Below are positions 1-5,598 of a stretch of DNA of 6,046 bases, piece after piece (the first letter of the stretch is position 1; each line of letters begins with the position of its first letter). The DNA comes from an uncultured Oscillospiraceae bacterium. GTDB taxonomy: Bacteria > Bacillota > Clostridia > Oscillospirales > Ruminococcaceae. The notes beneath the pieces were generated by a model. It saw only the letters and a list, made by a program, of their open reading frames with translations. It was not told where the DNA came from and did not search any database. The stretch spans positions 1 through 6,046 of the forward strand of contig CAJMEU010000163.1 in NCBI GenBank assembly GCA_905212515.1, written 5' to 3'. Made by a program: the position numbers and the translations under genes.

Positions 1-82
1 CCCAACGTAAGGGATCGGCGCCGGTTCGAAAAAACCCCCGGCCATCCTCACGCATCGCGGCGCTCTAAGCGCTGGGCAAAAC
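1..82. other. Window-edge region after rubrerythrin, no gene confirmed
   Basis: This stretch lies downstream of the rubrerythrin stop codon. It holds a small 5-bp hairpin (60-64 pairing with 68-72, 3-base loop) with no T-run after it, so it is not a convincing terminator. A run of six T on the minus strand (29-34) lacks a matching GC stem before it. Open frames run off the edge on both strands. On the minus strand an ATG at 45 would read MAGGFFEPAPIPYVG and an ATG at 55 would read MREDGRGFFRTGADPLRW. On the plus strand a frame ends with TAA at 66-68. None has a good ribosome binding site or a recognisable family, so no call is made. Confidence 0.4.
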
Positions 83-625
83 TTAATAATTTTCAGCCTT
101 CAGCTGGAAGTAAGCCTTCGGATGCGCGCACACGGGGCACACTTCCGGCGCCTGCTTGCCGATGACGATGTGCCCGCAGTTGGAGCACTGCCACACCATG
201 TCGCCGTCGCGGCTGAACACCAGGCCGCCTTCCACATTGGCCAGCAGCTTGCGGTAGCGGTTCTCGTGCTCGCGCTCGATCTTGCCCACTTCCTCAAACA
301 GGAAAGCCAGCTTGTCGAAGCCCTCTTCCTTGGCGGTTTTGGCGAAACCGGCGTACATGTCGGTCCACTCGTAGTTCTCGCCCTCGGCCGCGTCCAGCAG
401 GTTGTCGGCCGTACCGGGGATGGCGTCGCCGTGCAGGGCCTTGAACCACAGCTCGGCGTGCTCTTTCTCGTTGGCGGCAGTCTCCTCAAAAATTTTGGCG
501 ATCTGCACATAGCCGTCCTTGCGCGCCTTGGAGGCGTAGAAGGTGTACTTGTTGCGGGCCTGGCTCTCGCCGGCAAACGCAGTCTGCAAATTTTGTTCGG
601 TCTTCGATCCTTTCAGTTCCATCAT
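83..625 (-). CDS. rbr: Rubrerythrin (NADH-dependent peroxidase, non-heme diiron plus rubredoxin domain)
   Basis: Cytoplasmic peroxidase of anaerobes that reduces hydrogen peroxide to water, taking electrons through its own rubredoxin domain. The 180 residues match the usual family length. An N-terminal ferritin-like four-helix domain (about 1-135) carries the diiron ligands: E20 in the AGESQA motif, E53 and H56 in NEKEH, the E86-W-T-D89 segment, and E117/H120 in the second ExxH motif (EREH). A C-terminal rubredoxin-like domain has two CxxC knuckles (C147/C150, C163/C166) for one iron. Two adjacent ATGs (625 and 622) could start the protein. The AGGA ribosome binding site is 5 bases from the first and 8 from the second, so the start is uncertain by one residue. 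The gene lies 58 bases after perR with no visible promoter between, so it is probably co-transcribed and peroxide-induced. Family assignment is secure. Confidence 0.97.
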   Translation of the reverse strand: MMELKGSKTEQNLQTAFAGESQARNKYTFYASKARKDGYVQIAKIFEETAANEKEHAELWFKALHGDAIPGTADNLLDAAEGENYEWTDMYAGFAKTAKEEGFDKLAFLFEEVGKIEREHENRYRKLLANVEGGLVFSRDGDMVWQCSNCGHIVIGKQAPEVCPVCAHPKAYFQLKAENY

Positions 626-659
626 AATCGTCCTTTCTTTTGCAATCTTCCTTATGGTT

Positions 660-677
660 CGCCGCCCCAGGGCGGCG
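660..677 (-). repeat. GC-rich hairpin between perR and rubrerythrin
   Basis: An 8-bp GC-only inverted repeat (660-667 with 670-677) leaves only two bases between the arms, so the practical stem is 7 bp with a 4-base loop. It starts 7 bases after the perR stop codon. No T-run follows on the minus strand, so it is not a standard intrinsic terminator. It could be a partial attenuator or an RNA-stabilising structure that sets the ratio of the two proteins. That role is inference. Confidence 0.5.
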
Positions 678-683
678 CGGGGG

Positions 684-1091
684 TCACATTGCCCGGCGCA
701 TACGCCCGGCTTTTTTGGCGCAGGCGGGGCACACGCCGTAAAACACCAGCTCGTGGCAGGCGTCCCGGTAGCCCGTCAGCTCCTCGGCCATACGGTCCAG
801 CGTTTGGTCGCACTGGATGGGCGTGTCCCGCAAAGCGCCGCATTCCACACAGGCAATGTGGCTGTGCGGCTGCAGGAAATGGTCGAACCGGTCGGCGCCG
901 CCGGCCATGGGGATGTGCCGCAGCTTGCCGTCCTCCGAGAGGCTGGCCAGGTTGCGGTACACGGTGGCCTTGCTGACGGTGGGATGGTCGCGGGCGACCT
1001 CGGCGTAAACTTCCTCCGCCGTGGGGTGGTTTTTCAGATGGCAAACAGCCTCGAACACCAGCTGTTTTTGTACGGTATTGCGCTTTTCCAT
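684..1091 (-). CDS. perR: Fur-family peroxide-responsive repressor PerR
   Basis: Metal-dependent transcriptional repressor that senses peroxide by iron-catalysed oxidation of its own metal-binding histidines and then leaves the DNA. Starting at 1091 the protein has 135 residues. A winged helix (about 5-70) includes HPTAEEVY and KATVYRNL. The candidate regulatory-metal ligands H22, D70, H76, H78 and D89 have exactly the spacing of H37, D85, H91, H93 and D104 of Bacillus subtilis PerR. C81/C84 and C121/C124 match its structural zinc site. Asp at the last position (D89), rather than the Glu typical of Fur, supports peroxide sensing over iron sensing. An upstream ATG at 1109 has no ribosome binding site, whereas 1091 has AGAAGG about 7 bases before it, so 1091 is preferred. 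It has its own promoter and operator-like palindrome and sits directly upstream of rubrerythrin, a typical PerR target. Confidence 0.93.
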   Translation of the reverse strand: MEKRNTVQKQLVFEAVCHLKNHPTAEEVYAEVARDHPTVSKATVYRNLASLSEDGKLRHIPMAGGADRFDHFLQPHSHIACVECGALRDTPIQCDQTLDRMAEELTGYRDACHELVFYGVCPACAKKAGRMRRAM

Positions 1092-1138
1092 CGCAGCACC
1101 TTCTTTCATAGGGGTTTTGTTCGGAAGCCACTATCAGT

Positions 1139-1167
1139 AGTTTATCTCATTAAAGATAAATTGTCAA
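1139..1167 (-). promoter_or_regulatory. Sigma-A-type promoter of perR-rbr
   Basis: Reading the minus strand, a perfect -35 box TTGACA (1162-1167) is followed after exactly 17 bases by TAAACT (1139-1144, four of six matches to TATAAT). Transcription would start near 1132, giving a leader of about 40 bases before the perR ATG at 1091. It lies between the upstream terminator and perR, where a promoter is expected. The spacer holds the palindrome listed separately. Confidence 0.75.
1141..1160. promoter_or_regulatory. Putative Fur/PerR-type operator (inverted repeat in the perR promoter)
   Basis: A perfect inverted repeat TTTATCT (1141-1147) / AGATAAA (1154-1160) with a 6-base AT-rich centre fills the spacer of the perR promoter and overlaps the -10 box. 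A bound dimer would block RNA polymerase. The AT-rich dyad resembles Fur-family boxes, but the 7-6-7 spacing differs from the 7-1-7 PerR box of Bacillus subtilis. Autoregulation by PerR is therefore a strong inference from position and symmetry, not a consensus match. Confidence 0.6.
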
Positions 1168-1196
1168 GTGTTTCCGGAAAATTCCTGCGACGGAGT

Positions 1197-1246
1197 AAAA
1201 ACAACAAGGCCAGGCGCGGTTGCAGCGCGCCTGGCCGTTGTTTTTT
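1197..1246 (-). terminator. Rho-independent terminator after the coiled-coil gene, possibly bidirectional
   Basis: A perfect 11-bp GC-rich stem (1208-1218 with 1226-1236) has a 7-base loop. On the minus strand it is followed by TTGTTGTTTTT (1197-1207). On the plus strand it is followed by GTTGTTTTTT (1237-1246), so it could act in both directions. The stem can be extended by pairing 1203-1207 with 1238-1242 around a one-base bulge. It begins at the TAA stop of the upstream gene (1245-1247) and insulates that operon from the perR promoter. Confidence 0.9.
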
Positions 1247-1742
1247 AGGGTTGGGCCGGCGGCACGCGGCGGCGCGGGCCGCCGGTGTTTTTGCTGCTGG
1301 TCTGGCGCAGGGTGCTGCGCACGGCCTTCACGTCCGTCAGGCTGCGGGCCAGCTGCTCTTCCGTTTCGCGCAGCATGTTTTCGCAGTAAGTGGTCACCGT
1401 GGCGCGCATCTCGCGGCTTTGGTTCTGGGCGGTGGTCACCAGCTCGGTGGCTTTCTGCTGGGCCGCTTTCACAATGGCCTCCTCGGCCACGATGGCGCGG
1501 GCGCGCTCCTCGGCGCGCTTGACGATGTCCTCGCTCTCGCCCCGGGCCTTTTCCAGGATGGTGTTGCGGTCCTTCACGATATTTTTGGCCTGGCGGATCT
1601 CCGCCGGCATGTTCAGACGGATTTCGTCGATGATCTCGCGCACTTTTTCCACGTCCACCATGCGCTTGCCGCCGGTGAAAGGCAGGTTCACCGCCTCTTC
1701 CAGGGTCTCGTCCATCACGTCCAGCAATTCGTCAATGGTCAT
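1245..1742 (-). CDS. Conserved coiled-coil protein of unknown function (DivIVA / ATP-synthase-b-like)
   Basis: The 165-residue protein is charged and Ala/Glu/Arg-rich. It has no signal peptide or membrane segment, so it is probably cytoplasmic. The N-terminus (1-25, TIDELLDVMDETLEEA) and the segment GGKRMVDVEKVREIIDEIR (about 25-43) are the most family-like parts. A long helix with coiled-coil character runs from about 30 to 135. The tail (about 145-165) is Pro/Arg-rich and probably disordered. From memory, clostridial genomes carry similar proteins loosely labelled ATPase or DivIVA-like, but no nucleotide-binding motif is visible, so the ATPase label looks unfounded. The ATG at 1742 is chosen because AAAGGAGT lies about 8 bases upstream; the longer open frame to 1859 overlaps rsmD. 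It follows rsmD by 32 bases, probably in the same transcript, and ends at a strong terminator. The function is not known. Confidence 0.8.
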   Translation of the reverse strand: MTIDELLDVMDETLEEAVNLPFTGGKRMVDVEKVREIIDEIRLNMPAEIRQAKNIVKDRNTILEKARGESEDIVKRAEERARAIVAEEAIVKAAQQKATELVTTAQNQSREMRATVTTYCENMLRETEEQLARSLTDVKAVRSTLRQTSSKNTGGPRRRVPPAQP

Positions 1743-1774
1743 TTCCAACACTCCTTTTCCTGCCTTGGGGGCAT

Positions 1775-2326
1775 CTAGTCGTCCGCGGGCTGTTTTTCGT
1801 ATTTGGCCAGCGCCACCGTGCCGTATTGATAGCGTTTTTTCAGCGTAAGGCCGCCGCACACGTCGGGCAGCGGGGCGCCGCGCTCGGTCTCGGCCATCAC
1901 GATGCCGCCCGGCGCTAAAACGGCGTCCACGGCGGGCAGAACGGACGCCACAGTGCCGTGGTGATAGGGCGGGTCCAGCAGCACCAGGTCGAACTGTTCG
2001 CGGCAGCGGGCCAGGTACGCCGCCGCCTCCCCCTGGGCCACGCTGGCGCCGGCCGCCAGGCCGGCGGCCTTCAGGTTTTGGCGCACCAGGGCGCAGGCCT
2101 CGCGATTTTCATCCAAAAACACGCAGCGGGCCGCGCCGCGGCTGAGGGCCTCGATGCCCAGTTGGCCGCTGCCGGCGTACAAGTCCAGCACCCGCGCGCC
2201 CTCCAGGAAAAATTGCAGGGCGCTGAACATGCCCTCTTTCACCCGGTCCACCGTGGGGCGGGTGATATCGTCCCCGGGCAGCGACGCCAGTTTGGCGCCG
2301 CGCGCCGTTCCGGCGATCACGCGCAT
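1775..2326 (-). CDS. rsmD: 16S rRNA (guanine(966)-N(2))-methyltransferase RsmD
   Basis: SAM-dependent enzyme that methylates N2 of G966 (E. coli numbering) in 16S rRNA during small-subunit assembly. The 183 residues match family length. The N-terminus MRVIAGTARG and the RPTVDRVKEGMFSAL segment (23-37) are typical of RsmD. The SAM-binding motif I is VLDLYAGSGQLG (46-57), followed by IEALSRGA. The catalytic N6/N2-methylase motif is DPPY (118-121). The ATG at 2326 follows GGGAGGG with about 8 bases of spacing. A promoter overlapping the uvrC stop codon probably drives this gene and the coiled-coil gene after it. In many Firmicutes rsmD is followed by coaD, but here it is not. Identification is confident. 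Confidence 0.96.
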   Translation of the reverse strand: MRVIAGTARGAKLASLPGDDITRPTVDRVKEGMFSALQFFLEGARVLDLYAGSGQLGIEALSRGAARCVFLDENREACALVRQNLKAAGLAAGASVAQGEAAAYLARCREQFDLVLLDPPYHHGTVASVLPAVDAVLAPGGIVMAETERGAPLPDVCGGLTLKKRYQYGTVALAKYEKQPADD

Positions 2327-2359
2327 GGCTGTTCCCTCCCGTCCCTTTGATTCATTGTC

Positions 2360-2388
2360 ATTATGGGGGCTTTTACAGGTTTTGTCAA
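2360..2388 (-). promoter_or_regulatory. Promoter of the rsmD operon, overlapping the uvrC stop codon
   Basis: On the minus strand TTGACA (2383-2388) and CATAAT (2360-2365, five of six matches) are separated by exactly 17 bases. The TGA stop of uvrC lies inside the -35 box. A start near 2353 would give a leader of about 27 bases before the rsmD ATG. rsmD may also receive read-through from uvrC, because no terminator is seen in the 58-base gap. Confidence 0.72.
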
Positions 2389-4247
2389 CCCTTTTCCCCC
2401 GTTTCCGCAGGCGCCGCCTGGGGATGGAAATGGCGGTACACGGCAGCCGCAGCCTTCTTGGAAACGCCTTTGGCTGCCGCCAGCTCGGCCTCGGCGGCCC
2501 CGCGCACCGCGCCCACGGTTTTAAACTGCGCCAGCAGCGCCTTGCAGGTGGCGGGGCCCACGCCGGGCACCTGTTCCAGCGTGGAGGAATAGGCGCGGCT
2601 TTTTTGCAGGCGCTTGCGGTAATCGTTGGCCCAGCGGTGGGTCTCGTCCTGGATGGTGGTGATGAAGGTGAACGGGCCCCGATGCATGGCCAGGTCGATC
2701 TCCGCGCCCTCGTCGGCCACCAGGCCCCGGGTGCGGTGTTTGTCGTCCTTCACCATGCCGAACAGGGGCACGTCGGCCAGGGACGTGCCGGCCAGGGCGG
2801 CGCGCACGGCGCTGACCTGCCCGCGCCCGCCGTCCAGCAGGATCAGGTCCGGCTTTTGGCCGAACTGGTTGGGTCCGCCCCGGTGCTTGTCGTACTCGCC
2901 GGCGCGGCGGGCCAGCGTCTCGGCCATGGAGGCGTAGTCGTCCGTGCCCGCCACGGTGTTCATTTTAAAGCGCCGGTAGCCGGCCTTTTTGGGCTTGCCC
3001 TGTTCGAACACCACCATGCCGGCCACGCTGGTGCCGTCGCCCCAGTTGGAGATGTCGTAGCTCTCGATCACCGCCGGGCTCTCGGCCAGGCCCAGCAGAT
3101 GGGCCGTCTCGTCCAGCCAGCGCTGTTCCCGGCTGACGCGGCCGCTCTCCCGCGCCAGCCGCTCGAAGGCGTTGGTGCGGGCCATCTCCACCAGCTTGGC
3201 GGTGTCGCCCCGGCGGGGCACATACAGCTGCACCTTGCCGCCCCGGGTGTCGGCCAGCAGATGGGCCAGGTCCCCCGCGCCCTCGGGCAGGGCGTCCACG
3301 GCGATGCTTTTGGGGATGAACTCCACGTCCTCCAGGTAATAGCGGGGCAAAAACTCGCTGCGCAAGGCGTCGATGTCCTGGGTGTCGCGGAAGAGGAACT
3401 CCCGCTTGTCCGCCAGGCGCCCTCCGCGGAAGCGCAGAATGGCCGCGCACACGTTGCTGCCCGCGCCGGCAAAGGCCAGCACGTCCTGCTCGTCCACGGT
3501 GCTGCGCACCACCTTCTGCCCGCGGCTGACCTTCTCGATGGCGGCGATCTGGTCCCGCAGGGTGGCCGCGCGCTCGAAATCCAGCCGCTCGGCCGCGTCC
3601 TCCATGCGCCCTTGCAGCAGCTTGAGGATATCGGCCTGGCCGTGGCGGATGAGGTGCAGCGCGCTGTCCACGGCCTCGCGGTACTGGGCCTCGGTGATGC
3701 GGCCGCCGCACACGGCCATACACTTGCCGATGTGGGCGTTCAAACAGGGCCGGCCCTTGCCAATGTCCTCGGGGAAGCGCTTGTTGCAGCGGGGCAGGCG
3801 GAACACGTTCTGGGCCGTCTCCACCATTTCCCGCACGGCGAAGCTGGAGGTGAAGGGGCCGATGTAGTCCGCGCCCTCGTCGTCCTTCTGCAATACGGCC
3901 GAGATGCGCGGCCAGCCGTCCCGCGTGATCTTCACGTAGCTGTAGCCCTTGTCGTCCTTCAGCAGGATGTTGTACTTGGGTTTGTGGGCCTTGATCTGGC
4001 TGCATTCCAGCACCAGGGCCTCGAACTCGCTCTGGGTGACGATGACGTCGAACTCAAAGGCATTGTTGATCATCTTCGTCACTTTGGCGTCGTGGGGCAC
4101 GCCCTCGCGGAAATACTGGCTGACGCGGGTGCGCAGGCGCTTGGCCTTGCCGATGTAGATGATCTCGCCCTTTTTATCCCGGATGATATACACGCCCGGC
4201 AGCAGCGGCAGCATCTTGGCCTTCTGCCACAGCTCGTATTTCGTCAT
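2385..4247 (-). CDS. uvrC: UvrABC excision nuclease subunit C
   Basis: Cytoplasmic endonuclease of nucleotide excision repair that cuts the damaged strand on both sides of a lesion after UvrA/UvrB recognition. It has 620 residues, the normal length. Domains in order: GIY-YIG nuclease (about 14-95; GVY at 18-20, YIGK at 31-34) for the 3' cut; four cysteines C154, C168, C176 and C180 matching the UvrC iron-sulfur cluster region; a UVR helix pair that binds UvrB (about 208-240); an RNase H-like nuclease for the 5' cut (D398 in SYDISN, D472 in LDGGRGQ, H537 in DETHRW); and C-terminal helix-hairpin-helix motifs (about 555-608, PGVGPATCKALL). The ATG at 4247 is chosen because GGAGGAGG lies 8 bases upstream and family similarity begins there; the open frame extends 23 codons further without support. 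A terminator for ptsH lies just upstream, and no clear promoter is visible in the remaining 42 bases. Confidence 0.97.
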   Translation of the reverse strand: MTKYELWQKAKMLPLLPGVYIIRDKKGEIIYIGKAKRLRTRVSQYFREGVPHDAKVTKMINNAFEFDVIVTQSEFEALVLECSQIKAHKPKYNILLKDDKGYSYVKITRDGWPRISAVLQKDDEGADYIGPFTSSFAVREMVETAQNVFRLPRCNKRFPEDIGKGRPCLNAHIGKCMAVCGGRITEAQYREAVDSALHLIRHGQADILKLLQGRMEDAAERLDFERAATLRDQIAAIEKVSRGQKVVRSTVDEQDVLAFAGAGSNVCAAILRFRGGRLADKREFLFRDTQDIDALRSEFLPRYYLEDVEFIPKSIAVDALPEGAGDLAHLLADTRGGKVQLYVPRRGDTAKLVEMARTNAFERLARESGRVSREQRWLDETAHLLGLAESPAVIESYDISNWGDGTSVAGMVVFEQGKPKKAGYRRFKMNTVAGTDDYASMAETLARRAGEYDKHRGGPNQFGQKPDLILLDGGRGQVSAVRAALAGTSLADVPLFGMVKDDKHRTRGLVADEGAEIDLAMHRGPFTFITTIQDETHRWANDYRKRLQKSRAYSSTLEQVPGVGPATCKALLAQFKTVGAVRGAAEAELAAAKGVSKKAAAAVYRHFHPQAAPAETGEKG

Positions 4248-4289
4248 GGGGACCGCCTCCTCCCTGGGATTGTTTGCTTTCGGGGTACG

Positions 4290-4318
4290 AAAAATGCGCC
4301 GGCTGCGCCGACGCATTT
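4290..4318 (-). terminator. Rho-independent terminator of ptsH
   Basis: On the minus strand a stem of 7 bp (4312-4318 with 4292-4298), one mismatch (4311/4299) and 4 more bp (4307-4310 with 4300-4303) closes a 3-base loop and runs into TTTTT (4290-4294). It begins 23 bases after the ptsH stop codon and 43 bases before the uvrC start. Read-through into uvrC is possible because the U-tract is short. Confidence 0.8.
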
Positions 4319-4341
4319 CATCGCTCTGTCCTGTTCGCTGC

Positions 4342-4605
4342 TTACTCGCTGAAGCCGGAGTTCACCAGCTTGACCAGACCCTCGACAGCAGTCTGCTCAT
4401 CGGGGCCGTCAGCGATGATGCGGATGGTGGTGCCGCCCACGATGCCCAGGGACAGGACACCCAGCAGGCTTTTGGCGTTCACCCGGCGCTCCTCCTTCTC
4501 GACCCAGATGGAGGACTTGAACTCGTTCGCCTTCTGGATGAAGAAGGTGGCGGGACGGGCGTGCAGACCAACCTGGTTCTCGACGGTAACTTCTTTCACA
4601 AACAT
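4342..4605 (-). CDS. ptsH: Phosphocarrier protein HPr
   Basis: Small cytoplasmic protein that carries phosphate from Enzyme I to the sugar-specific Enzyme IIA proteins of the phosphotransferase system. It has 87 residues, the normal length. The active-site histidine is H15 in GLHARPA, with R17 beside it. S46 in NAKSLLGVLSLGI is the site phosphorylated by HPr kinase in Firmicutes, which links the protein to CcpA-mediated catabolite repression. Because H15 is present, it is HPr rather than Crh, in which this histidine is replaced. The ATG at 4605 has AGGAG 8 bases upstream. The gene has its own promoter and terminator, so it is probably monocistronic. Enzyme I is not adjacent. In many clostridia an HPr-family gene lies in the uvrC-hprK-whiA neighbourhood, which fits its place beside uvrC. 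Confidence 0.96.
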   Translation of the reverse strand: MFVKEVTVENQVGLHARPATFFIQKANEFKSSIWVEKEERRVNAKSLLGVLSLGIVGGTTIRIIADGPDEQTAVEGLVKLVNSGFSE

Positions 4606-4652
4606 AGCAAACGCTCCTAAACAGTTATAATATGTGTGTGCCCTTAGTTCCT

Positions 4653-4682
4653 ATTCTATACCAAACCGCGCCGCTTCGTCAA
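4653..4682 (-). promoter_or_regulatory. Putative promoter of ptsH
   Basis: On the minus strand TTGACG (4677-4682, five of six) is followed by TAGAAT (4653-4658, five of six) with an 18-base spacer. The overlapping TATAGA gives a 16-base spacer as an alternative. The leader would be about 40 bases. A 5-bp inverted repeat, AATGA/TCATT (4681-4685 and 4693-4697), touches the upstream edge of the -35 box. Confidence 0.6.
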
Positions 4683-4814
4683 TGATTTCACTTCATTTGG
4701 CGCATTTTCTCCATCAACGTACAATTCCACGGGCTTCCCCTTCCTTCCGTTGTGGACTTTCACCAATTAGTTTTCAACATTGTAGGCGCTTTATACAAAA
4801 AACTATTTTTACTT
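4683..4814. other. AT-rich gap between trmD and the ptsH promoter
   Basis: This stretch is clearly richer in A+T than the flanking genes. No family-level gene is recognised. On the minus strand it contains a purine-rich segment that can fold as TCCAC/GTGGA (4752-4756 with 4726-4730) around a small GGG/CCC hairpin (4738-4740 with 4731-4733). It also has a 5-bp inverted repeat TTGTA/TACAA (4780-4784 and 4794-4798). A 35-codon frame starting with GTG at 4763 runs to a stop at 4656, across the ptsH promoter. No terminator for trmD is visible. Confidence 0.5.
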
Positions 4815-5585
4815 TTATTTACTTTCTCCATTGACTTTTTTCGCGCGGCGTTTTTTCTTCGGCTCCGGCTCCGGATGGGAGGCGGTATAGGCCGCGTACA
4901 GGTCGGGCCGGCGGGCCTTGGTGCGCTCCAGGGACTGCTGCTTGCGCCAGGCCGCGATGTTGGCGTGATGGCCGGACAGCAGCACCTCCGGCACGCGGCA
5001 GCCGTGCCACACCTCGGGCCGGCTGTACTGGGGATATTCCAGCAGGCCGGAATAATAGCTCTCGTCCTCGTACCCCTCGGGGCACGCCAGCACGCCGGGG
5101 CACAGGCGGAACACACTGTCCGCCACCACCAGCGCGGCCAGCTCGCCGCCGGTGAGCACATAGTCCCCGATGCTGATCTCCTCGTCGGCCAGGGCGTCGA
5201 TGACGCGCTCATCCACGCCCTCGTAGTGGCCGCACACCAGCAGCAGGCTCTCGCGGCCCGCCAGTTCCCGGCACTTTTCCTCGGTGAGGGTGGCGCCGCC
5301 GGCCGTGAGGAACACGATGTGGGGCCGGGGCCGGCCGGTGTCCTCCACCTGGCGGATGACGTCCACGCAGCAGTCATAAATGGGCTGGGCCTGCATCACC
5401 ATGCCCGGGCCGCCGCCGTAGGGGTAATCGTCCACCTGGCGCTGCTTGCTCAGAGTATAATCCCGGATCTGATGGCAGGCGAACTCGATGTGGCCCCGCT
5501 CCGCTGCGCGGCCGATGATGCTCTCGCGCAGCACGGCCCCACACATCTCCGGGAACAGCGTGGCGATGTCGATGCGCAGTCCCAT
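4815..5585 (-). CDS. trmD: tRNA (guanine(37)-N(1))-methyltransferase TrmD
   Basis: SAM-dependent SPOUT-family enzyme, active as a dimer, that makes m1G37 next to the anticodon of certain tRNAs and prevents +1 frameshifting. It has 256 residues. Recognisable segments: IDIATLFPEM near the start; DDYPYGGGPGMVM (52-64); CGHYEGVDER (118-127) and ISIGDYVLTGGELAA (137-151), which form the SAM-binding trefoil knot; ADSVFRLCPGVL (155-166) with the likely catalytic D156; and LLEYPQYSRP plus VPEVLLSGHHA (199-207). The last 20 residues are a Pro/Glu then Lys/Arg-rich tail beyond the conserved core. The ATG at 5585 has GGAGG 7 bases upstream. It follows rimM by 13 bases, the classic rimM-trmD pair. The usual next gene, rplS, is absent here. 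Confidence 0.97.
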   Translation of the reverse strand: MGLRIDIATLFPEMCGAVLRESIIGRAAERGHIEFACHQIRDYTLSKQRQVDDYPYGGGPGMVMQAQPIYDCCVDVIRQVEDTGRPRPHIVFLTAGGATLTEEKCRELAGRESLLLVCGHYEGVDERVIDALADEEISIGDYVLTGGELAALVVADSVFRLCPGVLACPEGYEDESYYSGLLEYPQYSRPEVWHGCRVPEVLLSGHHANIAAWRKQQSLERTKARRPDLYAAYTASHPEPEPKKKRRAKKVNGESK

Positions 5586-5598
5586 ACTTCTTCCTCCC

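Noticed and set aside
21..45. GGTTCGAA on the plus strand looks like a tRNA T-loop.
   Set aside because: The flanking bases do not form a 5-bp T-stem, and no acceptor stem or anticodon arm fits.
1092..1109. Upstream ATG at 1109 as the perR start.
   Set aside because: It has no ribosome binding site, whereas the ATG at 1091 has AGAAGG at proper spacing and matches the usual PerR N-terminus better.
543..1778. A 411-codon plus-strand frame spanning perR and the coiled-coil gene antisense.
   Set aside because: It runs through a terminator, a promoter and two well-supported minus-strand genes, and its translation is low complexity with no family features.
2154..4352. A 732-codon open frame on the plus strand opposite uvrC.
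   Set aside because: It is an antisense shadow caused by high GC content. The opposite strand encodes complete UvrC with all domains and a good ribosome binding site.
4606..4619. AGCAAACGCTCCTA near the ptsH ribosome binding site resembles a catabolite-responsive element.
   Set aside because: Only six of the eight fixed positions match and it overlaps the ribosome binding site; too weak to call.
4726..4768. Minus-strand GGTGAAAGTCC resembles a conserved stretch of cobalamin riboswitches and some intron domains.
   Set aside because: The rest of the riboswitch is absent (no B12-box motif GCCAGGA), there is no reverse transcriptase or other intron domain, and the downstream gene is ptsH. Probably coincidence.
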